Positions 43,506 to 56,823 of a DNA stretch of 64,000 bases are shown here, piece by piece. This DNA comes from Rutpela maculata. Lineage: Eukaryota > Arthropoda > Insecta > Coleoptera > Cerambycidae. The notes beneath the pieces are model-generated. The model saw only the letters and a program-made list of their open reading frames with translations, did not search any database and was not told the DNA's origin. The stretch covers positions 66,605,965-66,669,964 of the forward strand of contig OW386293.2 of NCBI GenBank assembly GCA_936432065.2, given 5' to 3'. The position numbers and the translations under genes were made by a program. The first letter of the stretch is position 1. Each line of letters starts with the position of its first letter.

Positions 43506-46096
43506 ATGTCCTAGTCCCTAGTCCCAGTCCAATGACTAAGTAATTTACATTAATCCTAAGTTGTTATAAATGAAAAGCAAGACCCTGTATTCTGCTCGGA
43601 ATTTATTTTCAACAGGAAATACTTTTATAATGTACCTACTATGAAGTTGCCAATTTTTCAAAAAATATAAAGTTTTGAAATTTAATAATTATTTAAGACC
43701 TGTTTTTAAATAATCAGATTGCCATACATTTCTAACCACATGGTTAGTAGGTATATGTTTTATTTCATAACCATTTTATAACAAAATATTAAACGACATC
43801 CTACAAGGTATGGGAATGTGGGTCTCGATAATTAAAATATGAAGGTAGAAGGAAATGCTTACCCAATGTCCTACTAATAGCTAAACGTACCATTTAACTC
43901 GATCCATACATTGGCGTGCTTAGGATCTTATGTATATGAATAAATCTGTCAAAGTTTGTTCCACTTGAAACCTGCTCAACATATTTTTATAAACATTTAG
44001 TATATGTGTAGAGATAGACCGTCTTTTTAACTAGAGAATACGCTATTTCATATTTGATTAGCTGGGAAGGTGTGAAGGTGGCTGGGCGAAGATCTTGAGG
44101 AAATAAAGAAAGATGGTCAGAATGCAGTGGAAGCTAGTGGGAATGCGGGAAGGTGAGGTAAAATGCCAGAAAGATGGAGAAGATGATAAGAAAACGGGGC
44201 AGATTGTGGAATGGTAGGAGAGGTAGTGAGAAAAATGTTGGAGATCCACACGAGTGTAGCCGATCTTGTGTAAATCTGATATAAATAACCCTCTATGAAT
44301 TTAATGTGTCTTCGAGACTCGTCTTTATAATTACTATTTAATTTCATATTGTTCATTGATTTCTTTCTTTTTATACATATAACTGTTTGCCTTGACACAT
44401 TGCTTGAAGAAATTTCGTATTGACGAAAAAAAAAACGTGAATCCTCATCATCTTCTTTGTATATATTTTTCAGACAATTTCTACTCGTAGTGGATTTTGA
44501 TTGTTATACGGTTATAAATTTCTTGGAATATTAAGTTTTAAATACACACTAACGCAACGACACGAATTCAACTTGCAAATATTATCAATACATATTTGGA
44601 CATAGAACCGTTCGAACAAAATTACAGGCAATTAATTTAATGGTACTAAAATCGGTGAGAAGTTCTTGAGTAAATCAAAGAACTGGACAAATTCGGAAAT
44701 ATACATAGATAACAGCAGATAAATTCTGACACAGCTTGCAAGCCTTTAGATGCCAAAATAAAAAATATAATCAGTACTACATTACCCCCATAGGCGCCAA
44801 CTTACAGGATGCTCAGGTGTCTGAGCACCCGACAAGATTTTTCGTCATTAAACAAATAGAGCAATTCATCTTACCACGTGGAAGAGCGAAAAGACCAGCT
44901 CGTACCTCGCTTAATACTTTATGTACTGCTGTTTCGTTAAAAAAACACATTTTACTTTTGACTCACTTGTTTTATCAATTTTTTTGTCATAGAGTAAAAT
45001 GCTGAATATTATAGTGAGAAATTAAAATGTTCTTTTAAATATATCCGTTTCCGAGTTCTGAGCACCCGACAAAAATTCAAGAATCGGCGTCTATGATTAC
45101 CTCATTAGATTATTCCTGCATGCCTCATTAATACTGGTGGATCATTTAAGATGTAGGATTGTTAAGATGGTGTAGTTCTAAATGATCACTTGAAATTATT
45201 GCTGCTTATAAGGAAGGACCTAAAGACATTGAATACACTACTGACAATTTAGAATTTAATGTTTTCTGTTTGCGGAGAAGTCTTATGCCAATGTAGGATA
45301 ATAAAATAGTACATATCTACATTAGTAAATGAGCGAAGTATTTGAATGCCTCGCCCAGCATATTCCACACCTTGTTGTGTAATGCGGTGACATTAAATTA
45401 ATTTCAGTGGCTTACTCAAATGTTAACCTTAGATAATTATTACTGCTTGTTTCTGTGATTTGGCACTACCCACGAAAGAAATGTTTTCAACTCCCTGCTT
45501 AAAATTTTAAGGGTTTGGAATTTTTCCCTTAATTTCGAAAACATCTGTGTTTCTTATGGAAATTTAATTTCGGCCGAATTGACCGAGTTTTTAATATGTT
45601 GTAGATTTCGACGTTTTGATCAGAAGCTCTCATAAACCCACTGGATCCTACATCTATCTTCCAAGATATAGCTCAAGAAATGTACAAGAGCTAATCCGAA
45701 TTAATGTTTTTTTTCATACATTTTATATTGTGATACTTTCTAATAGCCCTTTATAATATTTTTCACTCAAAAGATTTCTCGTTTTAATAAAAATAGCGTA
45801 GAAAAAATTATATTACGTTTGAAAAATGTTGGCGAAGGCGCCAGCAATTTTACCTAAAAATAACAAGAGAAAAAAAATATTACATACATTTTGTGTCTTT
45901 CTGATCAAAAAACTTTCAGAAATGGTTCCTTTTAGCTCTGATACCCTATCAAAGAATTAAATCCCAGATTAAATCATATATATACATATGTTGTTTCTTA
46001 GGTTTTCGCGGAGGTTGAATGAAGTTTTGTTGTCCTTCCGGGTGTTTTCCCGCGTAATTGGTAGGCTTCTGCTGGAGCTACGGTTGTCTAAACGAC
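43506..46096. other. AT-rich sequence, no gene seen
   Basis: No recognisable gene. A purine-rich patch (44070-44230) and a direct repeat CTGAGCACCCGACAA (44819 and about 45058), bracketed by inverted GGCGCC/GGCGTC-type words, suggest one small decayed repeat at about 44790-45095. Confidence 0.45.
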
Positions 46097-46127
46097 GTTT
46101 CGACGGAATCACATCTGCCATCTTCAG
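46097..46127 (-). ncRNA. Hammerhead-like core motif (candidate only)
   Basis: On the minus strand CTGAAGA, TGGCAGATGTGATTCCGTC, GAAAC. It has the same order and spacing as the motif at 32076-32105, and the same flank (CTTTCAGCGAGAACCTGAAG). Stem II pairing is weak here. Probably a second decayed copy of the same repeat. Confidence 0.25.
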
Positions 46128-46168
46128 GTTCTCGCTGAAAGCTGTCTTCTGTTGCCCCTCGTTGCTTG

Positions 46169-48238
<2,070 letters not shown>

Positions 48239-48249
48239 ATATATATATG

Positions 48250-48312
<63 letters not shown>

Positions 48313-48335
48313 TATATATATATATACATATATAT

Positions 48336-48366
<31 letters not shown>
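48239..48366. repeat. (AT)n microsatellite with interruptions
   Basis: AT dinucleotides broken by GATTAT, CATATA and TACATA-type words. It mirrors the tract at 46170-46271. Confidence 0.93.
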
Positions 48367-48369
<3 letters not shown>

Positions 48370-48482
48370 CTAACTTGATTAATTACATTGAAAATAAAAA
48401 TTAGTTTCTGATAGAGAGAATTCTTAACAAATAGCATACATTATCTAGATATATACGGTAAATATGTAATTCTACGATTCTA

Positions 48483-48484
<2 letters not shown>

Positions 48485-48543
<59 letters not shown>
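48485..48543. repeat. (AT)n microsatellite
   Basis: About 58 bp of AT dinucleotides. Confidence 0.95.
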
Positions 48544-48550
<7 letters not shown>

Positions 48551-48630
48551 AAAATTATTTTAAGTAAATAAAAAACAAAATGTGGTTCAAACACAGCGGG
48601 TGAAAATCTATTGAGGTTTGTCAATTAAAT

Positions 48631-49302
48631 TCATGACCTAGCTAATATGAGTAGCATGTCGTTAAAGTTGTTTTTAAAATATTCTTCTGTTTCGTAAAAG
48701 CACTTGTTGATCAGGTAGTTTTTAATTATATTTTTGAAGTTAGTTCTATGGAGAGATCTCACAGTGGGTGGCAATTTATTGAACATTTTCGGTGCTAGAA
48801 ATCTAGTTCCCGATTGATTTTTTTTTTCAATTTTTAAAAGAAATGTAGATGTTATTGCTATTTCTCGTCTCGTAGTCATGCACATGTTCATGAGTGGTGT
48901 ATTACATTATGTTATTTTTAACGTACAGCAAGCAGCATATATAACAGCATATATAAACAAGGAAAGGTTAAAATTTTCAGTTTTATAAACGATGGTCTAC
49001 AGTCATTTGCATATGCTAGGCTACCGATTATTCTAATGGCGAATGGCAGAATACTGTACTGTTGATGTTGCATGGCTCCATACTACGATTGCATAAGTTA
49101 TATGTACTAGCGCAAAATATGCGGTAATTAATGTTGTTTTGGTAGCCACTCTAGTGAGGTTCCTTAACAGGTAGACAGATGAAACCAATCCCTTGAACAC
49201 AGCCTTTGTGTGATATTGCCAAGTTAGTTTATTGTCCAAATGAACGCCCAAAAATTTCACAGGTCCATCATTATTTAAAATCTCAGAGTAATATTGAGCC
49301 AT
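48631..49302 (-). pseudogene. LINE (CR1/jockey-like) RT C-terminal remnant
   Basis: Minus strand, two pieces. 49033-49302 reads VKFLGVHLDNKLTWQYHTKA, then YLLRNLTRVATKTTLITAYF and ITYAIVVWSHAT, the region after the RT palm in CR1/jockey-type LINEs. 48631-48891 reads APKMFNKLPPTVRSL, then FKNIIKNYLINKCFYETEEY, the usual C-terminal end. About 140 bp between them is degraded. No RT catalytic box or endonuclease in the window, so this is a 5'-truncated dead fragment. Confidence 0.7.
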
Positions 49303-49430
49303 CTGCGTACGGTATGAACTCTGTGTTGGGATTAGAACCAGTAATATTATTAATATAAATTAAAAACAGCACTGGTACACAAAAATTTCTCCGAACAGAA
49401 ATATAGATAAAAATTTTGTTACACTGTTAT
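49303..49430. other. Unassigned sequence
   Basis: Nothing recognised. Confidence 0.4.
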
Positions 49431-50197
49431 ATATACATGATGTCTCACTCAGCCTCGCGTCGTACAAATATTCTGGCTCTCCTATAAAAGATATCGAAAA
49501 TTTTAAAAAAAGGGCTGATAGTGGACACAAAGTATATATAGTTTAAAATTATTGTGAAACATATGTAATCTATTTATAAACTTGTTTGTTTTTTAAATGG
49601 AACACCCGGTATATTATTACATATTTGAATTCTCCTTTTAAAAACCATTCAAGCGATATACTATTTGTGGGACTGCGATGGGTTGGTACCATTATATAGG
49701 TGAATTTGTACAAAAAACCTGTAAATTTTGTGAGTTCTCTGTAATGTAACGGAACAGCATTTTGAGATCTGGTTTGTGCCAAGCATCATAAAAAAACCTC
49801 TAATTTACGCTACTGTTATCAGATCTAATGAAATCGGACATTTTATACCGAGTGAGTCAGGAAATGCGAAATAGTTTTCTCATTTTTTTCAAATGCCGAT
49901 GGCACCAAATTAAAGCCCTATGAAAGAGCTTTCCACTGATATAAGGTGTATAAAATACCCGACTGCATTAGATTTGATAACAGGAAAATCTAAATATGTA
50001 ATTATATGCCAGGTGTTCTATTTTAAAAACCACAAGTTTTATGAAGCCACACGTAAATGTCGTACATTTCAAAATATTTTTAAATTTTACGCCTTTATGT
50101 CCACTGTCCAATATCGCCCCAGTTTTTGAAAATTTTCGATATCTTTAATAGGAGAACCAGGATATTTGGCCGATGCGAGGCTGAGACACCCTATATA
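49431..50197. repeat. Palindromic non-autonomous element, ~770 bp
   Basis: Terminal blocks pair: ATATACATGATGTCTCACTC and GAGGCTGAGACACCCTATAT, then TCTCCTATAAAAGATATCGA and its inverse near 50134. The interior also pairs loosely: ATGGAACACCCGGTATATTA (about 49598) against ATATGCCAGGTGTTCTATTT (about 50004). Non-coding; diverged arms point to an old insertion. Confidence 0.65.
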
Positions 50198-50623
50198 GAT
50201 ACAGATAGTATTACAAACATTTTTTTATTAATCAGTAGCTGAGCACAAAATTTATTATAATTTTAACATTATGTAATTGATTTACTGAATTCTATTCAGG
50301 TAGCTATGTGTAGGACTAAGCAACAGTTAATACAGTAGAAAATGTATACAATTTAAAGTAATTTACCATATCTCAAGTAAAACATAATAAAAACCTTGAA
50401 AGTATCGGATTGATTTGCAGTTATTGTTGCTACAAGGTTTACAATGTTAATAATTTTTTACGTCAGTGTCATGTAACCACATGACAATAATAGGTGCCTC
50501 GTACATCCTAATAATAAAACAATTACTATAGGTAACCGGCATGTGATGTTTTATGTCTCTCTGGTAAACGTTTATAACTAATGAATTATATGTACGGACA
50601 CACACAAACACAATATATACAGT
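50198..50623. other. AT-rich spacer
   Basis: No gene recognised. Confidence 0.45.
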
Positions 50624-51022
50624 GCGGCAAGTGTATGGATCCGTCCAAAACAAAAATATATGGCGTAAAAAATAAAAATTTCGAGAGTGTAAATTATGTA
50701 TATTTGTGATAATTATGATGTCATTTTGAAAGTTTTAATACTATTATCAGTAAAGAAATGAAGTCAAGGTCACTATTTTTTAATGGTAATAGTTTTTGAT
50801 ATTTTTCGAAAGGGAGCATTTCTCTGGTTCCAAAAACGTATCATTAATAGGGGAAATTTTTAGAAAAATGATAATTGAACATGACCATTTTACAAATGAG
50901 GTTACTTCAGTGATTGAAAATGAAATTAAATGCAAATGCACTAATTTACATCCTCCAAATGTAGTTTTTTTACGCCGTATATTTGATTTTCGCTAGGACA
51001 GGTCCATATGCTCGTTGGGTCT
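50624..51022. repeat. Degenerate inverted-repeat element, ~400 bp
   Basis: GTATGGATCCGTCC...ATATATGGCGTAAAAAA on the left corresponds, with mismatches, to the inverse TTTTTTTACGCCGTATAT...GGACAGGTCCATATG on the right. No ORF. Old MITE remnant. Confidence 0.5.
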
Positions 51023-52236
51023 GCACACTTGCAGAGGGTTACTTCAGCAACTGGAGATTAAACCAAAGAATACAGTAACCAGAGGTTTTAACTTGGAAAT
51101 AATATCAAATGAATTAACAAACTGAACAAAAACTACGTTAGTCTTGATTTTCAGTTCTTGATTTTCACTTTATAAATCGAAAACGTAGTTTTTGTTAAAT
51201 TTATTATGGATTTTCATCAAGTAACGGCCCAATCTATTCAATATCAAATAAATTAGATTTTTTCATTTTTGTTAACTTAATAGTAAATACATCAAATAAA
51301 AGTCTCTATATTATGTGCAGGCTTGCTAATTTTCAGGGGTGGATGCCAGAACACCCAAAAAAAAAAACAGTGGCGATGAAAAAGAAGCAAATTTTAAGAA
51401 GAAAAGGTTCTATACAATTTTTGATATAAATAGGTACTCTTTAAGTTGTACTTAAGTACTTCAAAAAGATTTTCGTCAAATAACTTGAAAAGTATTACAC
51501 TGAGCGAAAATATGCTAGAGGTAAATGAGAAAGTTACTAAATTGAGAATGAATTTCGTTTTTTTTCTTATAATTTCTGCAGAATTAATGGTTTTGGAGAT
51601 CTGGAAGTATAAAGATGACGTCCTAATGTTTATACGACGAAGTATTTAGTTTAAATGCTAAACATCTGAAAAACTATGCACTTACGTCAAAAATGCTAAC
51701 AACTAAAAAAGACTAAAAAGACTATTATCTAGGCTTTCAAATGACATTTTGACTATTTCTGTAGCATAAAAACCAAAGTAGTTATGACAGAAACATTGTT
51801 ATTCTTCACATTTTTTTTAACAAAATCGTCACCATTTTGTTAAAGTAAGAATAAGAAGTCAGTAATTAAAAAAATATATTCCAATGTACTGTTTTTCGTT
51901 AACATAGTATGACCTAGACGCTCAAATTTTTTCGTCCATTTATCGCAATTGTTTTAAAAAGAGAGTGCATTTTAAAATATAAAGCGATTTTCGGAAAGCC
52001 GTGGAATTATTGTTTTTTGCAAATATCTCAATGAGTATTAGGTTTTAACGAAAACATGGCGCACATTAATCTCAGAAAAATTTTGTTTTATTTTTATTTT
52101 TATATTTATGTAGGATTAATAGTTTCGGAGATATTTAAATTTATAGATGGCATCCGAACGTTTATAGGATGAAATATTTACCTATGAAGTAGTTTCCACA
52201 AACACCAAAACATGTGAAAATTATTACTCCACGCGC
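51023..52236. other. AT-rich sequence, no gene seen
   Basis: Short frames only, none with a recognisable domain. Confidence 0.5.
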
Positions 52237-52287
52237 GTTTCGCTAACCATGTTGGCATCATCTTCGTTAACCATGTTGGCATCATCT
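52237..52287 (-). ncRNA. Degenerate hammerhead-like motif with a ~25-bp direct repeat
   Basis: On the minus strand GATGATGCCAACATGGTTA occurs twice in tandem, then GCGAAACGCGCGTGGAGTAA. GATGA and GAAAC resemble the hammerhead boxes, but the first C and U of CUGAUGA are changed in one or both copies. Similar segments accompany Penelope-like elements in animals. No RT is found nearby. Confidence 0.22.
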
Positions 52288-53056
52288 GGACACGATTAAA
52301 ACTAAAGTACAACTAAAAAATTGCCTGTATTTATACTAAAATCATATTATGGTTGAACACACTCAATCAATTTTGTCATTCCTGCCTAAACTATATAACG
52401 GTTCAACAAATCGTGACCTAATAGCTAATAAAGCGGACTATCTGGAATAGGCCCTTTGTCACTATTCATACTATTTTTGCATTTTGCAATCTCTATGCTT
52501 TCAAAAGCAATAAGCTGTCTGTTATTTGTAACGGTGCATTTTATTACAATTTACAAGAAACCCTTTTCCCGTATTTTTAAATGGTTTTCCGTTTTCCATA
52601 ATTTTTCACAAAATTTTGAAAATTACTTTTGACCTAAAATTACCAGAGCTACAGGACGCCACAATAGTTAAAAATCACATGGCAATTTTAATAATTTTGT
52701 TTTCAGCCTCCCAGAGATATTGTCAAAAAATAGATTCCTCTGGAGAATTTTAACATTATCTCATTAATGAAACGTCTGGTGGTTTCAAATTTTGGGCTTA
52801 ATTTCTGACTTAGTCATGGAACACCCTGCGATGTACTGTAACAAATTATAGTGCAAAAATTACACCCTTTAATATAGGCATTTCGTCCAGGAATAATATC
52901 ATAATTCAGCATACACACATATTTTTATTGCGAAAAAACATTAAAAGTTTACTAGGCTAAACCCGCCAACATTCGACGCAAGATGTATATTTGAAGATGT
53001 GAATAAGTGATAGTAATCCTTTGTTTCCTATGAATCTCCCTAAGAAAAACATTTTT
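52288..53056. other. AT-rich sequence, no gene seen
   Basis: No recognisable coding signal. TACTAGGCTAAACCCGCCAA near 52948 resembles the unassigned terminus near 2443. Confidence 0.45.
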
Positions 53057-53308
53057 GAAAAAAAATTCAACCGCCTTCAAAAAACTTCGCTAAAAATTAT
53101 GAAATAAAATTTCACCGTCGCGTCGCCCAGTTAATTGAACCTTATTAACTAATATGAAGCCGGTTAAAAATACGTTTGCATTAGTTATTTGTTAATTTTC
53201 ACACCGACCTCAATATCGAATAAAATTCAATTAACTGGGCAATGTAACGGCGAAATTTTATTTCATAATTTTTAGCGAAATCTTTTGAAGGCGGTTCAAT
53301 TTTTTTTT
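53057..53308. repeat. Palindromic MITE, ~250 bp
   Basis: AAAAAAAATTCAACCGCCTT...CTTCGCTAAAAATTATGAAA on the left, the inverse TTTCATAATTTTTAGCGAAA...AAGGCGGTTCAATTTTTTTT on the right, and the inner pair CCCAGTTAATTGAA/TTCAATTAACTGGG. Arms about 85 bp. Non-coding. Confidence 0.78.
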
Positions 53309-53850
53309 CGCCCTTTTTAGTGGCCTCTTTATCTAGCTTCTACACATTAAAACATCTGTCGTTGTGACTTTTTAAGCTTTAACATTAAGTTCATTATCAG
53401 AGGATCCCGAAATCACTATGTATCAAATTTCATGTAAATCTGCAAAAATATTATCAATTAATTAATATTATCTGCAATTAACGCAGCCATACTGGATTTT
53501 GAATTCTTAACCTTTGACATTGTGGTAACCTAATATATAACATAAAACTTATATTGAAAAAGTATTTATTTATTACACAAAATATGTATGTATCTACACT
53601 GTACATAATATATAAATACATAGGAAATATATGAATACTATCGTGATTATGAATCATGTGTCAAAGCCAACCTGATCCTATCTACAGGTCAGCAGTCCCG
53701 TTGACAGGTATCCACAGGCATCAGATTCGCTATCATCTACTTCTAATATACCTAACTTCCAATTTTAACGCAATTTCGATGGAATTTGAATTTTTTATCA
53801 CGAAATTTATTCTCATGACTAGAGACTTCGCCATATCCTCGATAGACAGT
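53309..53850. other. Unassigned sequence
   Basis: No gene recognised; a 76-codon plus frame (53656-53886) has no domain. Confidence 0.4.
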
Positions 53851-53924
53851 GTTTCAGCCGATATTTCAGAAACTAAGAAATATTAACCATAGAAATGGAT
53901 TTCTATGGTTAATGCCTTCTTCAG
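53851..53924 (-). other. Hammerhead-like boxes separated by a perfect hairpin
   Basis: Minus strand: CTGAAGA (53918-53924), AGGC, then a perfect 15-bp inverted repeat with 2-nt loop (53882-53896 / 53899-53913, ATTAACCATAGAAAT), then GGCTGAAAC (GAAAC at 53851-53855). The hairpin may be a reverse-templated insertion into a motif like those at 32.1 and 46.1 kb. Confidence 0.3.
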
Positions 53925-54268
53925 GAAGTGCAATTTACTATTATAACATTATCACCAGAAATGGCGCTGCAGTTTAAAAATATTTTTTGATCAAAGAAGG
54001 TTTAAACAAAATTGTTCTTATTCCAAAAAGTCAGATTTGTAGTAGTTTTTGAGATCATTTTATTGTCTCATTTTTGAGTGTTATATATATTTTTTAATTG
54101 CTGTAACTTTTTTAATCTTGATTTTTGGATGTAGGTTCTCAGTAATTTTTTGCCTGCTATAAAGAGAATTATTTACTGGTAGGAAATTTTTTTTAATAGC
54201 ACTTCTGATTTTACCGGAAATTACTTTTAATTGAGAAATTTAAAATGGAAAAACAACAAACAAGGTAA
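53925..54268. other. Unassigned sequence
   Basis: AT-rich, no gene. Confidence 0.4.
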
Positions 54269-54786
54269 TTACTTCCACATCCAGTGGAAGTATAGTAACG
54301 ACAAAAAAAATTTAAAAATTTTTATTATTCAAATAGGCTTAAAATGTCATGAAACGTCGAGATTTTAAGTTTGAGCGAAAAATAATTTTCTGTTTGCCTG
54401 TCTGTCGGTCTGTCAGTAACTTTTTTTGTGCGCACGTTTACTCTGGAACCGTTTAAGATATTGACATGAAATTTGGTATACATACGTACCTTAACGAGAT
54501 CTGGAACTAGATTTTCATCTTGTTCCGTCGAAGGGTTGGGGGTAAATTGGGGTAAATTTAGGGTAAATGTATACATCAAGCAGGTAAGAGTCTATAAAAT
54601 TGGTATTTAGTATATACAAGAAAAGCTAAGGTCTCAAAAAAATTTTTGGCATTAGCCACCCCCATTACCACCCCTACCCCACTATTAAAGGGGATAAAAA
54701 AATATGTGATTTAGTGTATGTACAAGAACCAGAAACCTCAAAATATTTTTTACTTCATCCACCCCCACTACCACCCCCCCTGTCAC
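54269..54786 (-). repeat. Repeat P, copy 5, interrupted by the Gypsy element
   Basis: Starts with the family hairpin ACTTCCACATCCAGTGGAAGT at 54271 and runs through CATGAAACGTCGAGATTTTA, GTGCGCACGTTTACTCTGG, GTTCCGTCGAAGGGTTGGGG and GGCATTAGCCACCCCC, then stops at CTGTCAC where the LTR begins at 54787. The remainder would lie beyond the right edge of the window. Confidence 0.75.
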
Positions 54787-54830
54787 TGTAGAAGAACGCA
54801 CTACCGGGCGTCAAAATGACGCGACACCAA

Positions 54831-54836
54831 TTTATT
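54831..54836 (-). promoter_or_regulatory. Candidate polyadenylation signal in LTR
   Basis: AATAAA on the sense strand about 45 nt before the LTR end, a usual distance for the R/U5 poly(A) site. Another AATAAA lies near 55287-55292. Which is used cannot be told. Confidence 0.4.
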
Positions 54837-56096
54837 TCTCAGGGGGCGCCAGTCGCGTATTACCCCGTTCTTCTACCTCCCAGGCGGGTTCGAGATAAGA
54901 TGACTTCGGTAGCCGAAAAGCGGGACCAAGGCTGCACTACCACAGATCGGAAACTACGCTCTCTCTGGACCCGAATTCCCTCGTTAGGGGTTTAGGCACC
55001 TCTTAATTTCCTGAATTTTTGCATAAAAAAATCCCAACCGAAGAATTTCTCTGCGGAGGGATTAGTTTTGGTACGCGAAAATCGCGTTTTGGTCCATTAA
55101 TAACGGAATATATTTCTCAAAAAACGCATAAAAAAATCCCTATCGAACCTCCGTAAAACAACCAGAAGGTCGAACGTTAATGCGAATTAACTCGACACAT
55201 CCGGTTTTCTATACGAAAGTTCCAGGGATTATAGACCGTCAACAGGCCTCAAGATCAATTAAGAAACATTAGTTCAAAGAATCCGTTTATTTAACAGAAT
55301 TGGTTATACAAAATTCTCAAGAAAGAATCGTGCCTTCCCCAATCAAGGTAGTGACTTTCAGACCATACAAGCGAGAGCGCTCGCGCTAACGATCGATTAG
55401 GTAGAAAAGATTCATACGTACCTTCTCAGAATCAAAATGCGAGCTTTTAGAATCATTTCAGACTCTGGGTAAATGAATAATTAAGGCTGACTGAAATTAA
55501 CTTAAAAAAAGTTTTACTAAATGAATTTAGTTTCGCTAGAGACTACCTAGCTTTAAAGTTCTTGTATCGTGGAAATTCACGTACTCAAACACATTCAGAG
55601 GACTTATTACTGCATAAGTTGAGTGGCGTTCGATCAGTCCACGACTTACTAACCCTTATCACAGTCGATTAATAATATCGATTTGGCAGCGTCTCACCTT
55701 CGAGCGACTATTTGGCAAAATTGAATTTTTGGATTTTTATGCACAAGGCGTTTTCCTCTATAACTTTGTCATTTGAAAAGCCCCGTTATTGGCTTTTCTA
55801 CCATCGCTTTGTCTGGACTACTCAACGCGCTCGACCAAATTGCGAGCCGCTGGGTCAATCCAAACTCTTTCCATGCGAGAAACCGGCCTTGTACATGTGC
55901 ATTGATTTTTATCAATTTTTGCTTATCGGCACTACGCCGGCTTTGACAAAATCTTCTATTTTGCCTTTTGGATGCAGTGCATCGTTAAAATTTTATGCTC
56001 ATACTTTAGAATTGGGCTTTCAATGATCGTACCTCAAAGGTCAATGTCTTTGGTTGAGGAATAAAAAATAAAAAATAATTTAAAGTATATTTTCGT

Positions 56097-56520
56097 GGTA
56101 CTTTTTAAACTGACTTCGTGGTACTTTTGAAAAATCCAGTTTAAGACCAATTTTAGCGTACTTTTGAAAAATCGATTTTCGAGCCAAATTTCAAGGTACT
56201 TTTGAAAAACTAATCTGCGGGTGAAATTTTGGCGTACTTTTGAAAAATCGATTTTCAAGCCAAATTTCAAGGTACTTTTGAAAAGTTAATCCGCGGGTGA
56301 AATTTTGGCGTACTTTTGAAAAATTGATTTTCAAGCCAAATTTCAAGGTACTTTTGAAAAGTTAATCTGCGGGTGAAATTTTGGCGTACTTTTGAAAAAT
56401 CGATCTTCAAGCCAAATTTCAACGCAGTTTTGAAAAATTAGTCTGCAAGTGAAACTTTGGCGTACTTTCGATAAATCGATTCTTGGGCCAAATTTTGACG
56501 CCCTTCCAAAAATATTATTT
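56097..56520 (-). repeat. 76-bp tandem repeat array in LTR U3
   Basis: GCGTACTTT recurs at 56156, 56232, 56308, 56384 and 56460, a period of 76 bp. Each unit itself contains two related half-units with a GGTACTTTTGAAAA or CGTACTTTTGAAAA core. About five units; the outer ones are more diverged. Position in U3 suggests a possible enhancer role, which is inference. Confidence 0.85.
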
Positions 56521-56811
56521 TTCAAAGTCCAATTTATGGTACCTTTGAAAAAGTATATTATTCATAAATCTTTGTCATTATATACTTCTACTCTGATATT
56601 CTGAACCAAAAACATTTTTCCTAAGTGAAAATTCGGTGTTTCTTCGAATTTTCGCCTGGTCATTTCCAACGCCTTATAGAACCCAAAACGGTCCTTGTGG
56701 ACTGATCTGCGCCTCTGCAGACTCCCGAAAATGTCTTTAAATGAAATTTTTGCCTAAGTCGAATTTTGATTATGTCTTCAACTTAGGACGATTTTGGAGA
56801 GTTCTACAACA

Positions 56812-56823
56812 CTCCCCTCCTTT
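56812..56823 (-). promoter_or_regulatory. Gypsy polypurine tract
   Basis: Sense AAAGGAGGGGAG immediately before the TGTTGTAG start of the 3' LTR. Primes plus-strand synthesis. Confidence 0.85.

Larger units (their letters stand above)
54787..56811 (-). repeat. Gypsy 3' LTR, 2,025 bp
   Basis: Sense strand begins TGTTGTAGAACTC directly after the PPT and ends GCGTTCTTCTACA, so TGT...ACA and the longer inverted pair TGTAGAA/TTCTACA mark the ends. Unusually long for a Gypsy LTR. The upstream (U3) part holds a 76-bp tandem array. The last 901 bp (54787-55687) equal the visible part of the 5' LTR exactly. Confidence 0.9.

Noticed and set aside
44058..44398. Ser/Pro-rich minus-strand ORFs
   Set aside because: Low-complexity reading of a purine-rich patch; no domain and no neighbouring exon signals.
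53656..53886. 76-codon plus-strand ORF
   Set aside because: No recognisable domain, and its end overlaps a hairpin repeat.
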